Notes: generated by a model not told the origin, from the letters alone. A stretch of 64,000 nucleotides of DNA from Hyaloraphidium curvatum (GCA_025558095.1 JAIVFI010000013.1:124001-188000); one strand, 5' to 3'; positions 10,761-20,694 are shown, numbered from the stretch's first letter. Made by a program: numbers and translations.

Positions 10761-12173
10761 ATGGCGGCCCTCGCCGCCCTCTCGCTGCTCTTCCTCGCCA
10801 CCGGCGCGTCCGCGCAGCCCCCCGACTCGGTCTCCGTTACCCTCCCCATCTACGACCTCGGCGGCGGCGAGTTCAAGCTGGGCATATACCTGCAGCTCGG
10901 CAGCTCGCCCACCCCGAACCTGTACGAGTTCGACACGGGGTCCTCGGGGCTGTTTGCCGCGCCGTACAACTTTGAGGGCTTCGAGAGCACGGGGCAGAAC
11001 GTGAACCAGGAGTACTTTTCCGGGATCGTCTACAACTCCACTATCGTTACGACCAACTGCTCGGTTTGGTCGGCGGCGGGGACCGCAGGACAGCCCGGGG
11101 CGCCGCAGCGCGTCTCCGGCGCCACGGCCGTGAACATCGGCGTCGGACGGACCTACAACGGGTACAACTTCAAGAAGCCCGAGTCGATGGACTTCAACAC
11201 CTCGGTTGCCAACGGAGGCCCGCCGTTCCTCTTTGGCGTGTTCTGGGGCGACTCGGGGATGGGGTTCTCGTCGACGGGGGGGCTCTTCAACGTGTTGCCG
11301 CAGGTGAGTCCCCTCGTCTCCCTCCAGCGACCCGTTCTGAGGCTCACTGGTATGCAGATGCCCGGGAACCTCGCCTCCGGATTCGTCCTCGACCTCGGCC
11401 CGGCGCCGACGCCGGTCCCGCTCAAGGACGGCCCCAAGATCGTCTCTTACGGGACCATGACGCTGGGCATCACCAACGCAACGCGGGCGCAGTTCCCCTC
11501 CGTCTTCCCCATGGCCGGCAAGGGCGTCAATGGCCCCTTCCCTGCGCCGAACCCGCTGAACCTGACCACGTACCGCACAACCCTGACGGCCGGCACCATG
11601 TGCCTGCAGAACGCCGATGCCGGGTGCGCCAACGGTCCGATCTACCAGCTCTTCGACACGGGCGCCCCGACCATGACGATCCACGACACTCTGGGGACCG
11701 TCTCGGCCGCCTTCCCGCGGGGCTTCTTCTCCAACTCTTCGGGCGGGATCGGCGGCCTCCGGAATAACGTGGACGTCACGTTTGCCCTCAACACCAGCTC
11801 GGGAACCCCCGTGCCATACGAAAAGCTTACGACTGGATCCGGGAACCCGATCGGCTACACGAGCTCGTTCAGTGCCGTGCCTGTCGACTACATCAACACG
11901 GGGATCCAGGCCTTCTTCGGGCGCAGTGTCATGTTCGACGCTCTCAACGGCGTCGTGGGGGTCTCGACGGCGGGGCAGGTGGCCGGCTGCCCGTGCGCGG
12001 CGGTGACGCCGGTGCCGAGCCCGACCGGAAGCCCAACGGGGACGACTGCCTCGGCGACCGCGACGGCGACCCCGCTGTCGACGTCCAGGCCCGGAGCTGC
12101 GATTTCGTTGGCAGTTGGATGGATCGCACCGCTCATCGCGTCGCTGGTGGGCGTTGCTGCTTTGGGATTCTAG
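10761..12173 (+). CDS. secreted, probably GPI-anchored pepsin-like aspartic protease
   Basis: Exons 10761-11303 and 11358-12173 give 452 residues. The 54-base intron (GTGAGT...GCAG) is a multiple of three and has no in-frame stop, so an unspliced message would add 18 residues. A signal peptide occupies residues 1-21. The two catalytic aspartates are visible as FDTGSSGL (about residue 57) and FDTGAPT (about residue 280), the two-motif pattern of family A1 proteases. Several N-glycosylation sequons are present. The tail is Pro/Ser/Thr-rich and ends in a hydrophobic segment (SLAVGWIAPLIASLVGVAALGF cut-off type), the form of a GPI-anchor signal, comparable to yapsins. The sequence between the motifs is divergent, so specificity is unknown. 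Confidence 0.75.
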   Translation: MAALAALSLLFLATGASAQPPDSVSVTLPIYDLGGGEFKLGIYLQLGSSPTPNLYEFDTGSSGLFAAPYNFEGFESTGQNVNQEYFSGIVYNSTIVTTNCSVWSAAGTAGQPGAPQRVSGATAVNIGVGRTYNGYNFKKPESMDFNTSVANGGPPFLFGVFWGDSGMGFSSTGGLFNVLPQVSPLVSLQRPVLRLTGMQMPGNLASGFVLDLGPAPTPVPLKDGPKIVSYGTMTLGITNATRAQFPSVFPMAGKGVNGPFPAPNPLNLTTYRTTLTAGTMCLQNADAGCANGPIYQLFDTGAPTMTIHDTLGTVSAAFPRGFFSNSSGGIGGLRNNVDVTFALNTSSGTPVPYEKLTTGSGNPIGYTSSFSAVPVDYINTGIQAFFGRSVMFDALNGVVGVSTAGQVAGCPCAAVTPVPSPTGSPTGTTASATATATPLSTSRPGAAISLAVGWIAPLIASLVGVAALGF

Positions 12174-12439
12174 ATAAAAGGGTAGCGAGACGGAGCAGCA
12201 CACCGGATCCGCCCCTGGGGATTGCCGCTTTACAGCAGATTGCGGCCACCAGAATGATGGATCGGGAGCCGTAGATGTACGATGCATGATCTATATCTTC
12301 ACTTTGGCTATGTCAACTGCAGTAGCGCTGCTTCAGGATCGGGCTCGGATTTTTGAGACGGCGTCCTGTGATCCGACTCCGATCCGACTGCCTCCCAGGC
12401 CACATCGCGTTCGCGACCGCCCCGCTCCTGCCTCCAACC

Positions 12440-13544
12440 ATGTCCGGCGGCCTCAAAGTGGTGCCCAGCACCACCTCCATCTTCCAGCCCGACATCCTCA
12501 AGGGCAAAGGTCTCCCTCTCCCCCTCCACGCTTCTCGTTCGTTGCTCACACTCGCCCGGAAACAGTCGCTTTTGTTACGGGAGGAGGCTCTGGAATTTGT
12601 AAAGGGATGGCCGAGGCGATGCTCCGGCACGGCGCCAAGGCGACCATCTTCTCGCGGACGCAGGAGCGGCTGGACCGCGCGGCGGAGCAGATGCGCAAGG
12701 ACATCCCCGGGGCCGAGGTGCTCGCCATCTCGGGGGACGTCCGGAACCCCGAAGACCTGGAGAAGGCGGTCAAGGCGACGGTGGAACGCTTCGGGAAGAT
12801 CGACATCGTCGTCGCCGGGGCCGCCGGCAACTTCCTGGCGCCCATCGAGCAGCTCTCATACCGGGCCTTCAAGACCGTGGTCGACATCGACCTGCTGGGG
12901 ACTTTCAACACCATCAAGGCCTGCTTCCCGCACCTCAAGGCGTCGGGCAATGCGTCGATCATCGGCGTCACCGCGACGCTGCACTACCACGGTCCGCGAT
13001 AAGCCCTTTACCGGCCGTGCGGTCACTCACCCCGCTTTCCGCCCCAGGAACCCCCTGGCAAGTCCACCCCGTGGCCGCCAAAGCCGGCGTCGACGCCATG
13101 TTCAAGACCATGGCCGTTGAATGGGGCCCCTACGGCATCCGGACCAACATCATCGCGCCCGGCCCGATCGGGGGTACCGAGGGGATGGACAGGCTTTCCC
13201 TCGCAGAGACGAGGGAGAGCAGGCCGACGCGGATCCCGCTGCGGACAATTGGGGCGATCGGGGACATTGAGCAGGCGACGCTTTGTGGGTTCCGCGCGCA
13301 GGGAGCCTGTTGAGGGGTGCTGATGGCGTGGTGCGGTGGCAGACCTCGCTTCGGACGCCAGCCGATTCACAACCGGCGCCACGCTAGTCGTTGACGGCGG
13401 CAGCTGGCTCACCCAGGACAACTTCCGGCCCACAGTGGGTGCGCTCACGCCGCCGCCAAGGACAAACCTAACGGTCCGCAGCCCGAGGAGCTCGAGAAGG
13501 CGGGGAGGGCGATCCCGCGCGTGCGCGGGCCGGGGAAGCTGTAG
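12440..13544 (+). CDS. peroxisomal-type 2,4-dienoyl-CoA reductase (SDR)
   Basis: Exons 12440-12509, 12566-12991, 13048-13284 and 13343-13434 are phase-consistent (introns 56-58 bases). The protein shows the SDR cofactor site TGGGSGICKGMAEAM, NPEDLEKAV, GAAGNFLAP, and the active-site lysine in HPVAAKAGVDAM rather than a classical YxxxK, which is the DECR2/SPS19 pattern; the C-terminal TGATLVVDGG is also typical. The family reduces 2,4-dienoyl-CoA with NADPH during beta-oxidation of unsaturated fatty acids. After NFRPT the frame in use becomes un-protein-like, while the next frame encodes DKPNGPQPEELEKAG...PGKL and stops at 13544. Removing 13435-13460 (26 bases, GTGGGT...CAAG) would join them exactly (302 residues, ending GKL, a weak PTS1-like tripeptide). 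Otherwise the frame runs to 13605 with a poor-looking tail. Confidence 0.8.
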
Positions 13545-13594
13545 TCGATCGAGATATGTTGCTCGCGAAGCTCGGTCCAATACACCTTCGGTTT

Positions 13595-14997
13595 TCACAG
13601 CTTGAGCGGAGGCGGCGCCGTCCAGCCCGTGCGCTTTGGCTTCGGCTTCTTGCCCTCGGCCTCCCCGACGCCTCCGCTACGCTCCAGCCTTTGGCCGGTA
13701 TCCCGACCCACGTCAAACCCGGCTCGTCGATGTCGCTTGTGACCACAGAACCCATCCCGGTCTGCGTGCCGGGGGCAATGCGTACGTGGTCCCGTATCGT
13801 CGTTGCGACACCTAGCGAGCATTCTGCGCCGATGCGGACGGCCCCGCCCACCATGATGTTTCCGGATAGCTGGCGGTAATCCTCTCCACGACGTCGTGCG
13901 CGACGTCCGTGAAGCCGCCCACGCGGACAAAGTCCCCGACGACGGCGGCGTTGTTGATGCGGGCGTAGTAGCCGACGTAGCACCCCCGACCCAGGCTTGC
14001 GGTGCTGGCGATCGACACGTCGGGAGAGATGACGGTCGGGAAGCGCGGCGCGAAGGCGGCCAGCTCCGTCTCGATCTCGGCGACCAGCTTGCGCACCACG
14101 GCCGGTTCGCCGTGCGCCACGAACACGTCGACGGCGGCGGGCGCGGGCGACAGGCTGCGAAGCCAGGTCTTTGCCGCCTCCACAGAGCGAACGTGCACCA
14201 GCGCGGCCAGAGAGGGGTGCACGGCCGGGCGTCGTCCCAACAGCTGGCCCTGCCAGAGGCGACGTCGGGAGCGTAGTCGGCACGCAGCGTCTCCCACACG
14301 GAGCCGCCATGCCCGCCGCCGCAACGCAGGATGACGGCGCGGGGGGCGGTCGTGGGTCCCTCGCTGGGGTCCGGATGATATCCCTAGGCTGCGGCAAGCT
14401 CAATATGTGCGATTCGCCATCAGAAGCATCGGAAACGTCCGAGGAAACACAACTCGCGACGTCCCACTCCTCCACGCGGATTCCCGACTCGCCCGGAAGC
14501 CACGGGCTTTCGATCAGGTCCTCGCTTTCCCACCTGACGCTCAACACTCCGCCCTGATCGGCCACAGCCGTTGCCAGGCTTTCCTTGGTGGCGGCCGCAT
14601 ACTGGAGCCACGACCCGCCGCGATCCTCCCCTTGCCGAGGAACACTTGGCTCCCCAAGCTGAGCACGTAGAAACCACGCACTTCCCCGTCGTCATACTTC
14701 CTGGCGGCTTCCAGGGCAGTCTCCTCTGTCTTGTAGCAGCCGATGATGTACGTTTCTTCGTCCTTAATGTAGGCCACAAACAGGTTCTCTCTGGGCTCGT
14801 CGACGGACTGCGAGTCGGGAAGGGGGCCGGCGGCCCGTCAAACCCTCGGGGTCGAATCACCTTCAGCTGGCATTAACATGTGCCGGATTTTTGTCGTCCG
14901 ACCCGGCTCCGGCTTCGGCGTCGTCCCTGTCGACGCCCCTGGCGGCAGTTTCGCCGCCCTCCTTCGCCGTCGCCGCGGAACGGTCACGGTCCGACAT
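13595..14997 (-). CDS. hexapeptide-repeat acyltransferase with unrelated N-terminal region
   Basis: Working model: exons 14878-14997, 14682-14807, 14437-14601, 14300-14383, 14249-13905, 13869-13681 and about 13654-13595, all phase 0, about 362 residues. The C-terminal half is a left-handed beta-helix of the NeuD/PglD type: SIASTASLGRGCYVG, INNAAVVGDFVRVGG, LSGNIMVGGAVRIGAECSLG, GSVVTSDI, WVGIPAK. Those enzymes N- or O-acylate sugars. The N-terminal half (FVAYIKDEETYIIGCYKT, EAARKYDD...) is unrecognised; it has a faint AP2-domain look. The two halves may be separate genes: no ATG was found for the acyltransferase half, and a 53-base intron (14384-14436) joins them in frame. Two junctions need very short introns (35 bases at 13870-13904; 26-32 bases ending near 13650), so a decayed gene is also possible. 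Confidence 0.5.
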
Positions 14998-15176
14998 CAG
15001 AGCTCACAAAGATGCACGAGCTGAGCCGCAAGAAGAGCTGCTCTGGGAGGAAAAGCGTCGGCAGACGTGCCTCCAATCGGTGACGGTGCGGAGGAAGTTT
15101 GTGTTCACCCGGCTCCCGGCACTGGTCGGCCCGCCAAGTCCCCCACGAATCCGCCCTACGCTCGCACGACGCCGCG

Positions 15177-16390
15177 ATGTCCTCCTCCGACGATTCCTGG
15201 CGCAAGCGCCTCGAGCCCACCGATGAAACCGGTCGCCGGCGCGCAATCCTGATCACCGGTGCGGAGGACGGGCGCCGGACTTCCGACAGAAGTTGACGCG
15301 CTGCCGCAGGCTCCGCGAGCGGGATGGGCCTCGAGACGGCAAGATTGTTCCACAGCAAGGGTGCAAAGCTCTTTTCCTTTCGGATTGCGGGCCGGTACTG
15401 ACTCTGGACCCGCGCCAAGGCTGGTACATTGTCGCCGTCGACAACAACGTCGAGACCACGCCCGACGTCAACACGAAGCGCCCCCGGCCCGGCCTGAAGG
15501 AGCTCGAGGCGGAGCTCAAGGAGCGGATCCACACGGCCAAGCTGGACGTGGCCGACAAGGCCGGCTTCGACGCGCTGATCGCGGAGCTGCGGGAGAAGCT
15601 GCCCAAGGAGTGCGGCTCGGAAAAGGCCAAACTAGATTTGGTATTTGCCAACGCCGGCATCGGTCGCGGAGGCTTCTGGGCCGACCAGCCGTGGGAGGAC
15701 CACCTGGCCGTGCTCAACGTCAACTTCCTGGGGGTCATGACGGCCATCTACTGCTCGTTGCCGCTGATGAGGGAAAACCCCGGGTCGCTGGTGTTCTCCA
15801 CCAGCTCGTCGTCGGCCATGTACGGAATGCCAATGATCGCGACTTATTCGGCGACAAAGCACGCCGTCAAGGGCCTTACCGAGGCCCTTTCTGTTGAGCT
15901 CCGCTCCTCCGGGATCCGCGTCGCCGACACCCTTCCCGGAACGGTACGGTCTCGCCCATGTACCGCCGCCGCCCCCGCTCACGCCCACGCCGCAGATCAA
16001 CACCGCTCTGATGCCCACCGAGAGCGCCGAGCGCACCAAGGCGCTCCCCGCCAACTCGCCCTTCCGCCTGATCGAGCCCTCGGAGATCGCGCAGGTGGTC
16101 TGGAAATCGTACGTCGACGACCCGGAGGGCAAGGACGCGCTGGGGGACTCGACGCACGGCAGGCTGCATTGGTACGTCCCGGAGGAGCTGCACGTGAGTC
16201 GATCGTCTTTTGCGGGGGGGTGGGGCAGGCGCTGAGGCCGGTCCAACAGGTCGAGATCGATTCCGTGGTCAACACCCGTGGCGGCGCGGAAAAGATCCGC
16301 GAGTTCTACTACTCGACCATGTGGGCCCCAGCAGAGGAGAGAATCAAAAAGGCCATGGCGGAAAGGAAGGCGCAAGCCGAGGCGAAGTGA
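15177..16390 (+). CDS. short-chain dehydrogenase/reductase
   Basis: Five exons (15177-15258, 15310-15360, 15420-15943, 15996-16193, 16250-16390; introns 51-59 bases) give 331 residues. The cofactor-binding site TGSASGMGLETA is assembled across the first intron; FANAGIGRGGFW is the NAG motif and YSATKHAVKGL contains the catalytic Tyr and Lys. An acidic residue ending the second strand (VAVDNNVE) suggests NAD preference. The C-terminal 110 residues extend past the usual SDR fold with a charged helix (AEERIKKAMAERKAQAEAK). Classical SDR; substrate unknown. Divergent from the acyltransferase gene and convergent with the ChaC gene. Confidence 0.88.
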
Positions 16391-16491
16391 GCGACGTGCT
16401 AGTGCTCGGGCGGGACGACTTGTAGAGAGGGAGGACTAGCGCGATTGGATCAGATCCAGCTGCTCTAGTTCACGCTTTGCGGCTGCCTCGA

Positions 16492-17292
16492 TTACTGAGC
16501 TCCGTTCTCGCCCGTGACGGTCCCCTTGCCGGCCAGAAGCGCCTTGACCTCGGCCTCCAAATGGAAGAGATCCTTGTCGACCACGCCGGCCTCCCTAACG
16601 ACCCCCGCCACCATAAACAGGTACTCCGCGTTCGGTCCACTAGGCCCCGAAGCCTTGGCGATCCTCTCGGCCATCACCGATACCGGCTCCGGGCCCAGGA
16701 AGGAGGGGTTCTCGGGCGTGGCGACGTACACCAGCGCGCCGCGGACGAGGGGTTCCTCGCCCGGCTCCTCCTTCCTGGTCGACCACATGTCCGCCACCGC
16801 GCACTCGTACCCGTTCTTCTCCCTCCAATCGAGGTAGTGCAGCACCGCGTCCCGCCTCTCCTTGTTCCGCGGCAGCCTGTACGCGATCCCCCACGTCGCC
16901 GCGTCCGCGTCCTCGAACTCCTCCGTGTCGGCGTTGGGCAGCACCCGCAGCTGCTCCGGCGTGAGCAGCGTCACCACCCGCCCCCAGTAATCGTGGGTTC
17001 CGCGGTGGTCGATGGAACCCTGGTAGAAGACGCGGCGCCACCCGCGCACCCAGCCCGCGACGGCCTCCTCGTGCTCAAAGTCCACCTTCCAGAGGAGCGA
17101 GCCGTAGCCAAACACCCAGACGTCGCCTTCCTCGCCGTGCGAGGGGTGGTCCGAGGGGAGCGTGCGCCGCGGCGGGGCAAAGTGCGGGTGGTCCGAGTAG
17201 GAGAAGCCGGGAGGCACGGTGCCGGGCGCCGGGGAGGGAGTCGGGGCGGGAGGAGAGGGAGCCGTGGCCTGCAGGGCCGGCGAGGGGGGCAT
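16492..17292 (-). CDS. ChaC-type gamma-glutamylcyclotransferase
   Basis: Single exon of 266 residues. Family landmarks are WVFGYGSLLWK (substrate-binding loop), RRVFYQGSIDHRGTHDYWGR, YRLPRNKERRDAVLHYLDWREKNGY containing the catalytic glutamate, and ALVYVATPENPSFLG. ChaC enzymes cleave glutathione to 5-oxoproline and Cys-Gly in the cytosol, so this is a glutathione-turnover gene; two glutathione S-transferases lie elsewhere in the window. The N-terminal 50 residues are Pro/Ser-rich and extra compared with the family. Start is the first ATG of the frame; a later start is possible but none sits close to the domain. Confidence 0.92.
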   Translation of the reverse strand: MPPSPALQATAPSPPAPTPSPAPGTVPPGFSYSDHPHFAPPRRTLPSDHPSHGEEGDVWVFGYGSLLWKVDFEHEEAVAGWVRGWRRVFYQGSIDHRGTHDYWGRVVTLLTPEQLRVLPNADTEEFEDADAATWGIAYRLPRNKERRDAVLHYLDWREKNGYECAVADMWSTRKEEPGEEPLVRGALVYVATPENPSFLGPEPVSVMAERIAKASGPSGPNAEYLFMVAGVVREAGVVDKDLFHLEAEVKALLAGKGTVTGENGAQ

Positions 17293-18090
17293 CGCGGAAA
17301 GACGCGGGAAAGAGCTGGCGCGTAAACACCGTGACGATCACCTCGCTACCGGCCCCGCGCTCGGGGCGTCAACGATGTGGAAAGAGACAACTGCATGTGT
17401 TTTTTGACCTGGCCGCAACAGGAGGAGAGGCAAAAGCTAGTTTGGCTGAATCTGGGCTGGCGCCCGCGCACGCGGCGAACGAAAGACAAGTCTGCACCCA
17501 AGTTCCTTCCCATTGCTCCACTCCGGCTCATTCCCTTAGCTCCAATCTGCCCGTGCAATCGTACCCATGCAAATCCAAAGCTGTCGGCTTCGCCGTGCAG
17601 CAGGTTAGTGCCTCCTTCGGCCCCCTCCGCCACTCCCACCGCTTCCACCTCGCAGCTTGGGCCGCACACCCTGCCTTCATCGAAAGCTTCTGGATTTTCA
17701 TCTCCTTTTCTCTTTCCCGGGATGCCATCTCGAGCAGTGCGATCGCTCGCCCGAGCTACGGTGACCGGACATCTTGTACAATCTCCCCGGGCCAACCCCG
17801 GGCGCCATTCGTGGCGTCAGGGCAGCCGACAACCCACTTCACGCGGGGAGGCTTCATCATCTTTACAGATTTCATTTAGCGAACCTACCCGGTAGAGATC
17901 TGCTGTAGTAGCCGTTTTCGTTTGCTGTGTAAGTGATGAAGGAGTTTACGCGCCTGCTGGACCCGTTTGAACTCCACCAGTTCCCACCGCACCTGCTCAT
18001 TTCCTTCGAGCAGCGGCGCGGGCACCGCCGGTACCTGCCGCCTGACGTGCAGCAAATACACGGGCTTGCCTGGTCCACAGCTCCACCACG
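17293..18090. other. about 800-base gap before the RGS gene
   Basis: Upstream of both the ChaC gene (minus) and the RGS gene (plus), so it should hold both promoters. Open frames exist on both strands but have no recognisable domain. A stretch from 17936 (MKEFTRLLDPFELHQF...) looks somewhat protein-like and could be a leader exon of the RGS gene, but no clean splice into its frame was found. Confidence 0.35.
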
Positions 18091-19389
18091 ATGGGCCCCG
18101 GATCGCGCGCAGTGTGCCTCGCAGCGGCGCTCGTCGCGCTCACCGCCGCGCTCCTCGCCGTGCCTGCACGCGCGGCCGAGGGCGCCCGCCGGCCCAAGGC
18201 GTCGGGAGCGACCCACACCAAGGACTCGTTCGCCGAGGTCAACGTCGTCGCGTCGTTCGGCGCCGATGCCGACGAGATGGATTTCTGGCTGGCCGACAGG
18301 CAGCTCGCTGTGGCGCTCGGCGAGTTCCTGGTCATCGACAAGCCGATGCCGTACTACTTCCTCGTCGATGCGTTTGATTTCCGGTACCTGCCCGCCGGCG
18401 GCCGCCCCGCCGTCGCTGCAAAGGCCGCAAAGGACTTGTACGCCAAGTACATCCACATCAACGGCGTCCAGAACCTTGCGAAGAATGGCGGCTACCTCAC
18501 GCCTGCCTCGTGCAAGGCGCTCGAGGCCTTGTGGCAGGTCGCCGGTGGGTGCACGACGCCGACGTTCCGGTGCCCAGCTCATTGCGCGCAGACGGTACCG
18601 ACGTCACCGCGTTCGACGCTGCCGTTGAGGAGATTGAAAATCTCATGAAGAGGGACTCTTTCTCGCGTTTCAAAAGTCGTCCCAGTTTCAAGGCGGCTGC
18701 CAAGGCAGCAAAAATTAAGGCCCCAACGGAATCCATAACCAACGAGGTCGTCCAGCAATGGGTCACCACTCCGGCGCTTGCCACAGCAACGCGCGAGTTC
18801 CTAGACTCGGAATTCTCGGCGTGAGCACATCGCTGCTGCCTCCCCAGTCGGACGACCCTCACCCTTCCCACACATCCAGGCAAAACTTCGACTTCCTCAG
18901 CACGATCTACAAGCTCCGCACCGCAGCCGCCACCCTGTCCCCCGCCAGGCTCAAGCGTGCTCTCGTCCGCGCCTACGTGGACTTCGTCCTTGAAGACGGG
19001 CCCTTCCAGGTCAACCTCCCGATGTCGATGTCACGGGAGCTCGACGGCAAGTTCACATGCACGTACCGCCTCCGCCCGCCCGCCGCGCCGCTGACCCCGT
19101 CCCACCCCAGTCCCCACGGCGCGCAACACGTTCGACGCCGCGATCCAGGCCGTCGAGCAGTCACTCGAAAAGGACTTCCGTCTTTTCAAGAAGACCCCGG
19201 CCGGCAAGGCCGCCCTGAGTGCCTGGAACGATCTGCTTCAGAACCACCAGGTGCGTCCCCGACGAACCGCACCGTGAGGCGAGCTCAAATCCCGCGCAGT
19301 ACCGCCAGTGGTTCGGGGACGACGCGCCCGCTGCGCAAGGCGCGGGGAGGGGCAGGGGCAAGGCCAAGGGGGGTGCCGAGGAGGACTAG
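18091..19389 (+). CDS. tandem RGS-domain protein with signal peptide
   Basis: Five exons (18091-18544, 18592-18820, 18880-19046, 19111-19250, 19300-19389) give 359 residues. The third intron has a GC donor (GCAAGT at 19047), needed to keep frame. Residues 1-28 form a signal peptide (CLAAALVALTAALLAVPARA). Two RGS-like domains follow: one with VALGEFLVIDKPMPYYFLVD, LYAKYIHING and FDAAVEEIENLMKRDSFSRF, and a second with QNFDFLSTIYKLRTA, LEDGPFQVNLP and FDAAIQAVEQSLEKDFRLF. RGS domains normally accelerate GTP hydrolysis by G-alpha subunits in the cytosol, so placement behind a signal peptide is odd. The tail is Gly/Lys-rich and acidic at the end. The fold call rests on helix pattern and FD.A...V...+..D motifs. 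Confidence 0.7.
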
Positions 19390-19604
19390 TAGAGTGCTGG
19401 GGTCGGACTTGAAGGTTTTGTGTAGTGTTTTGACTTGGAGATGGAGATCGGGGGATCACGATTTACCACGGCGGCGATGATCAGGTGCTGTTCTTCCAGC
19501 GACATTTGCAGAGGCGTCTTGGTAGCTCAGGGTGAGATCGGCAGAGGGCAAGCGGGAAATTGAAGTCAAGCGAGCATGGATATTCGAAGCAGCGGGTCCG
19601 CCAT

Positions 19605-19649
19605 CCCCCCTCTTCACGTACCGTAATTCCCCCCTCTTCACGTACCGTA
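19605..19649. repeat. two-copy 21-base direct repeat
   Basis: The sequence CCCCCCTCTTCACGTACCGTA occurs at 19605-19625 and again at 19629-19649, separated by ATT. It lies in the noncoding gap downstream of the RGS gene. Confidence 0.85.
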
Positions 19650-19872
19650 GCATCCGCAGACGGCTCCTCTGCACCGAAGCAGGTCAACCTGGCCTCGTTG
19701 GCCTCCGGCCCGGGAGACCCTTCGGCGCGTCCTCAAAAACGAGAGGAAAGCCAGATCGCTGAGGCGCAGGCAAGAACGAGACCCAGAGCACACCCGTGGA
19801 CGGCAGGATTGGGTATGCATATGATCGTCTCCGTCTACATTCTGTACCGCGAGCACACCAAACCCGATTGTA

Positions 19873-19974
19873 GCGCCAAGATCTAGCCCATCCGCCGGCG
19901 CCATCCCCTCTTGCACGTTGTGCTTGATCCCCTCTTGCACGTTGCGCCAAGATCTATCCCATCCGCCGGCGCCA
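19873..19974. repeat. 31-base and 17-base interleaved direct repeats
   Basis: A 31-base unit starting GCGCCAAGATCTA and ending CCGCCGGCGCCA occurs at 19873-19903 and 19944-19974 with one mismatch. Between them TCCCCTCTTGCACGTTG occurs twice (19904-19920 and 19928-19944). Together this looks like a partially duplicated block in noncoding DNA. The remainder of 19390-20088 holds nothing recognisable. Confidence 0.8.
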
Positions 19975-20088
19975 ATCCCCTTGCCAAAGCGTCCCCGAGT
20001 CACTCAGAGAGAGTCCGGTAGCCGGTTGCCCTTTGTCCAAATGTCAGATCACCGTGCCCTGAGCCAGATCCGATCCATCCAAACAGCC

Positions 20089-20694
20089 TCACACGGCGAT
20101 CGCGAGCCATGCGATGCCTCCAACGCCGACCATGACGCCGACGACGACCAGAATTCCCCAGGTCGCAAACACGAGCATCAGGCACAGCGCGGCGAGGCAG
20201 AGAGCAAACACAGCGCGGTGGCGCAGCACAAAGTCCCTGGTGAGGCCGAAGCGCGCAGCGGTCGACTCCAGCAGGCCGGCGATGGAGCGGAACGACGAGG
20301 CGGCGGAGCCTGCGGCCGAGAGCACCGACGAGGCGGCGCTCTGCACCGACGAGGGGAGGAGCAGCAGCGCGGCTCGCCGGGCCGTGCGGTACGCCAGCGA
20401 GTCTCCCGACTGCGAAAAGGCGGGCTGCGGAGGCGGCGGCGAAGGGCCCTTGGAGTAGCCCGTTTCCGGGACGGCCGGCGCGCACCTCCCCTCGTGCGCC
20501 CTCCGCTCGGCCCGCGCGGCGCGTTGCCTGTCGCTCAGCGGCTGCCGCTTCTTGACCGGTGCGGCATAGTACGGCTCGTACTGCGCGGGGGGCGAGGGCT
20601 GAAGGAAGGCCGGGAGAGACGCCCGCACGGCCCCGGGCAGGAGGCGCGTGGGGAGCGACAGCGCCGCGTCGACAGACTCGAAGAGCAGAGACAT
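20089..20694 (-). CDS. small membrane protein, unrecognised
   Basis: Single exon of 201 residues. The N-terminal two thirds are soluble and Ala/Ser/Pro/Arg-rich, with a basic stretch VKKRQPLSDRQRAARAERR. The C-terminus has a strongly hydrophobic block (FALCLAALCLMLVFATWGILVVVGVM...) long enough for two TM helices or one hairpin, ending four residues from the stop. The layout suggests a tail-anchored or hairpin protein facing the cytosol (inference). No family was recognised. Confidence 0.6.
   Translation of the reverse strand: MSLLFESVDAALSLPTRLLPGAVRASLPAFLQPSPPAQYEPYYAAPVKKRQPLSDRQRAARAERRAHEGRCAPAVPETGYSKGPSPPPPQPAFSQSGDSLAYRTARRAALLLLPSSVQSAASSVLSAAGSAASSFRSIAGLLESTAARFGLTRDFVLRHRAVFALCLAALCLMLVFATWGILVVVGVMVGVGGIAWLAIAV

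Noticed and set aside
10659-12287. Minus-strand open frame of 542 codons opposite the aspartic protease
   Set aside because: Arg/Gly-rich shadow; the plus strand carries both catalytic DTG motifs and a signal peptide.
17331-17895. Open frames on both strands in the ChaC-RGS gap
   Set aside because: No recognisable domain, no splice partners and ordinary for GC-rich noncoding DNA.
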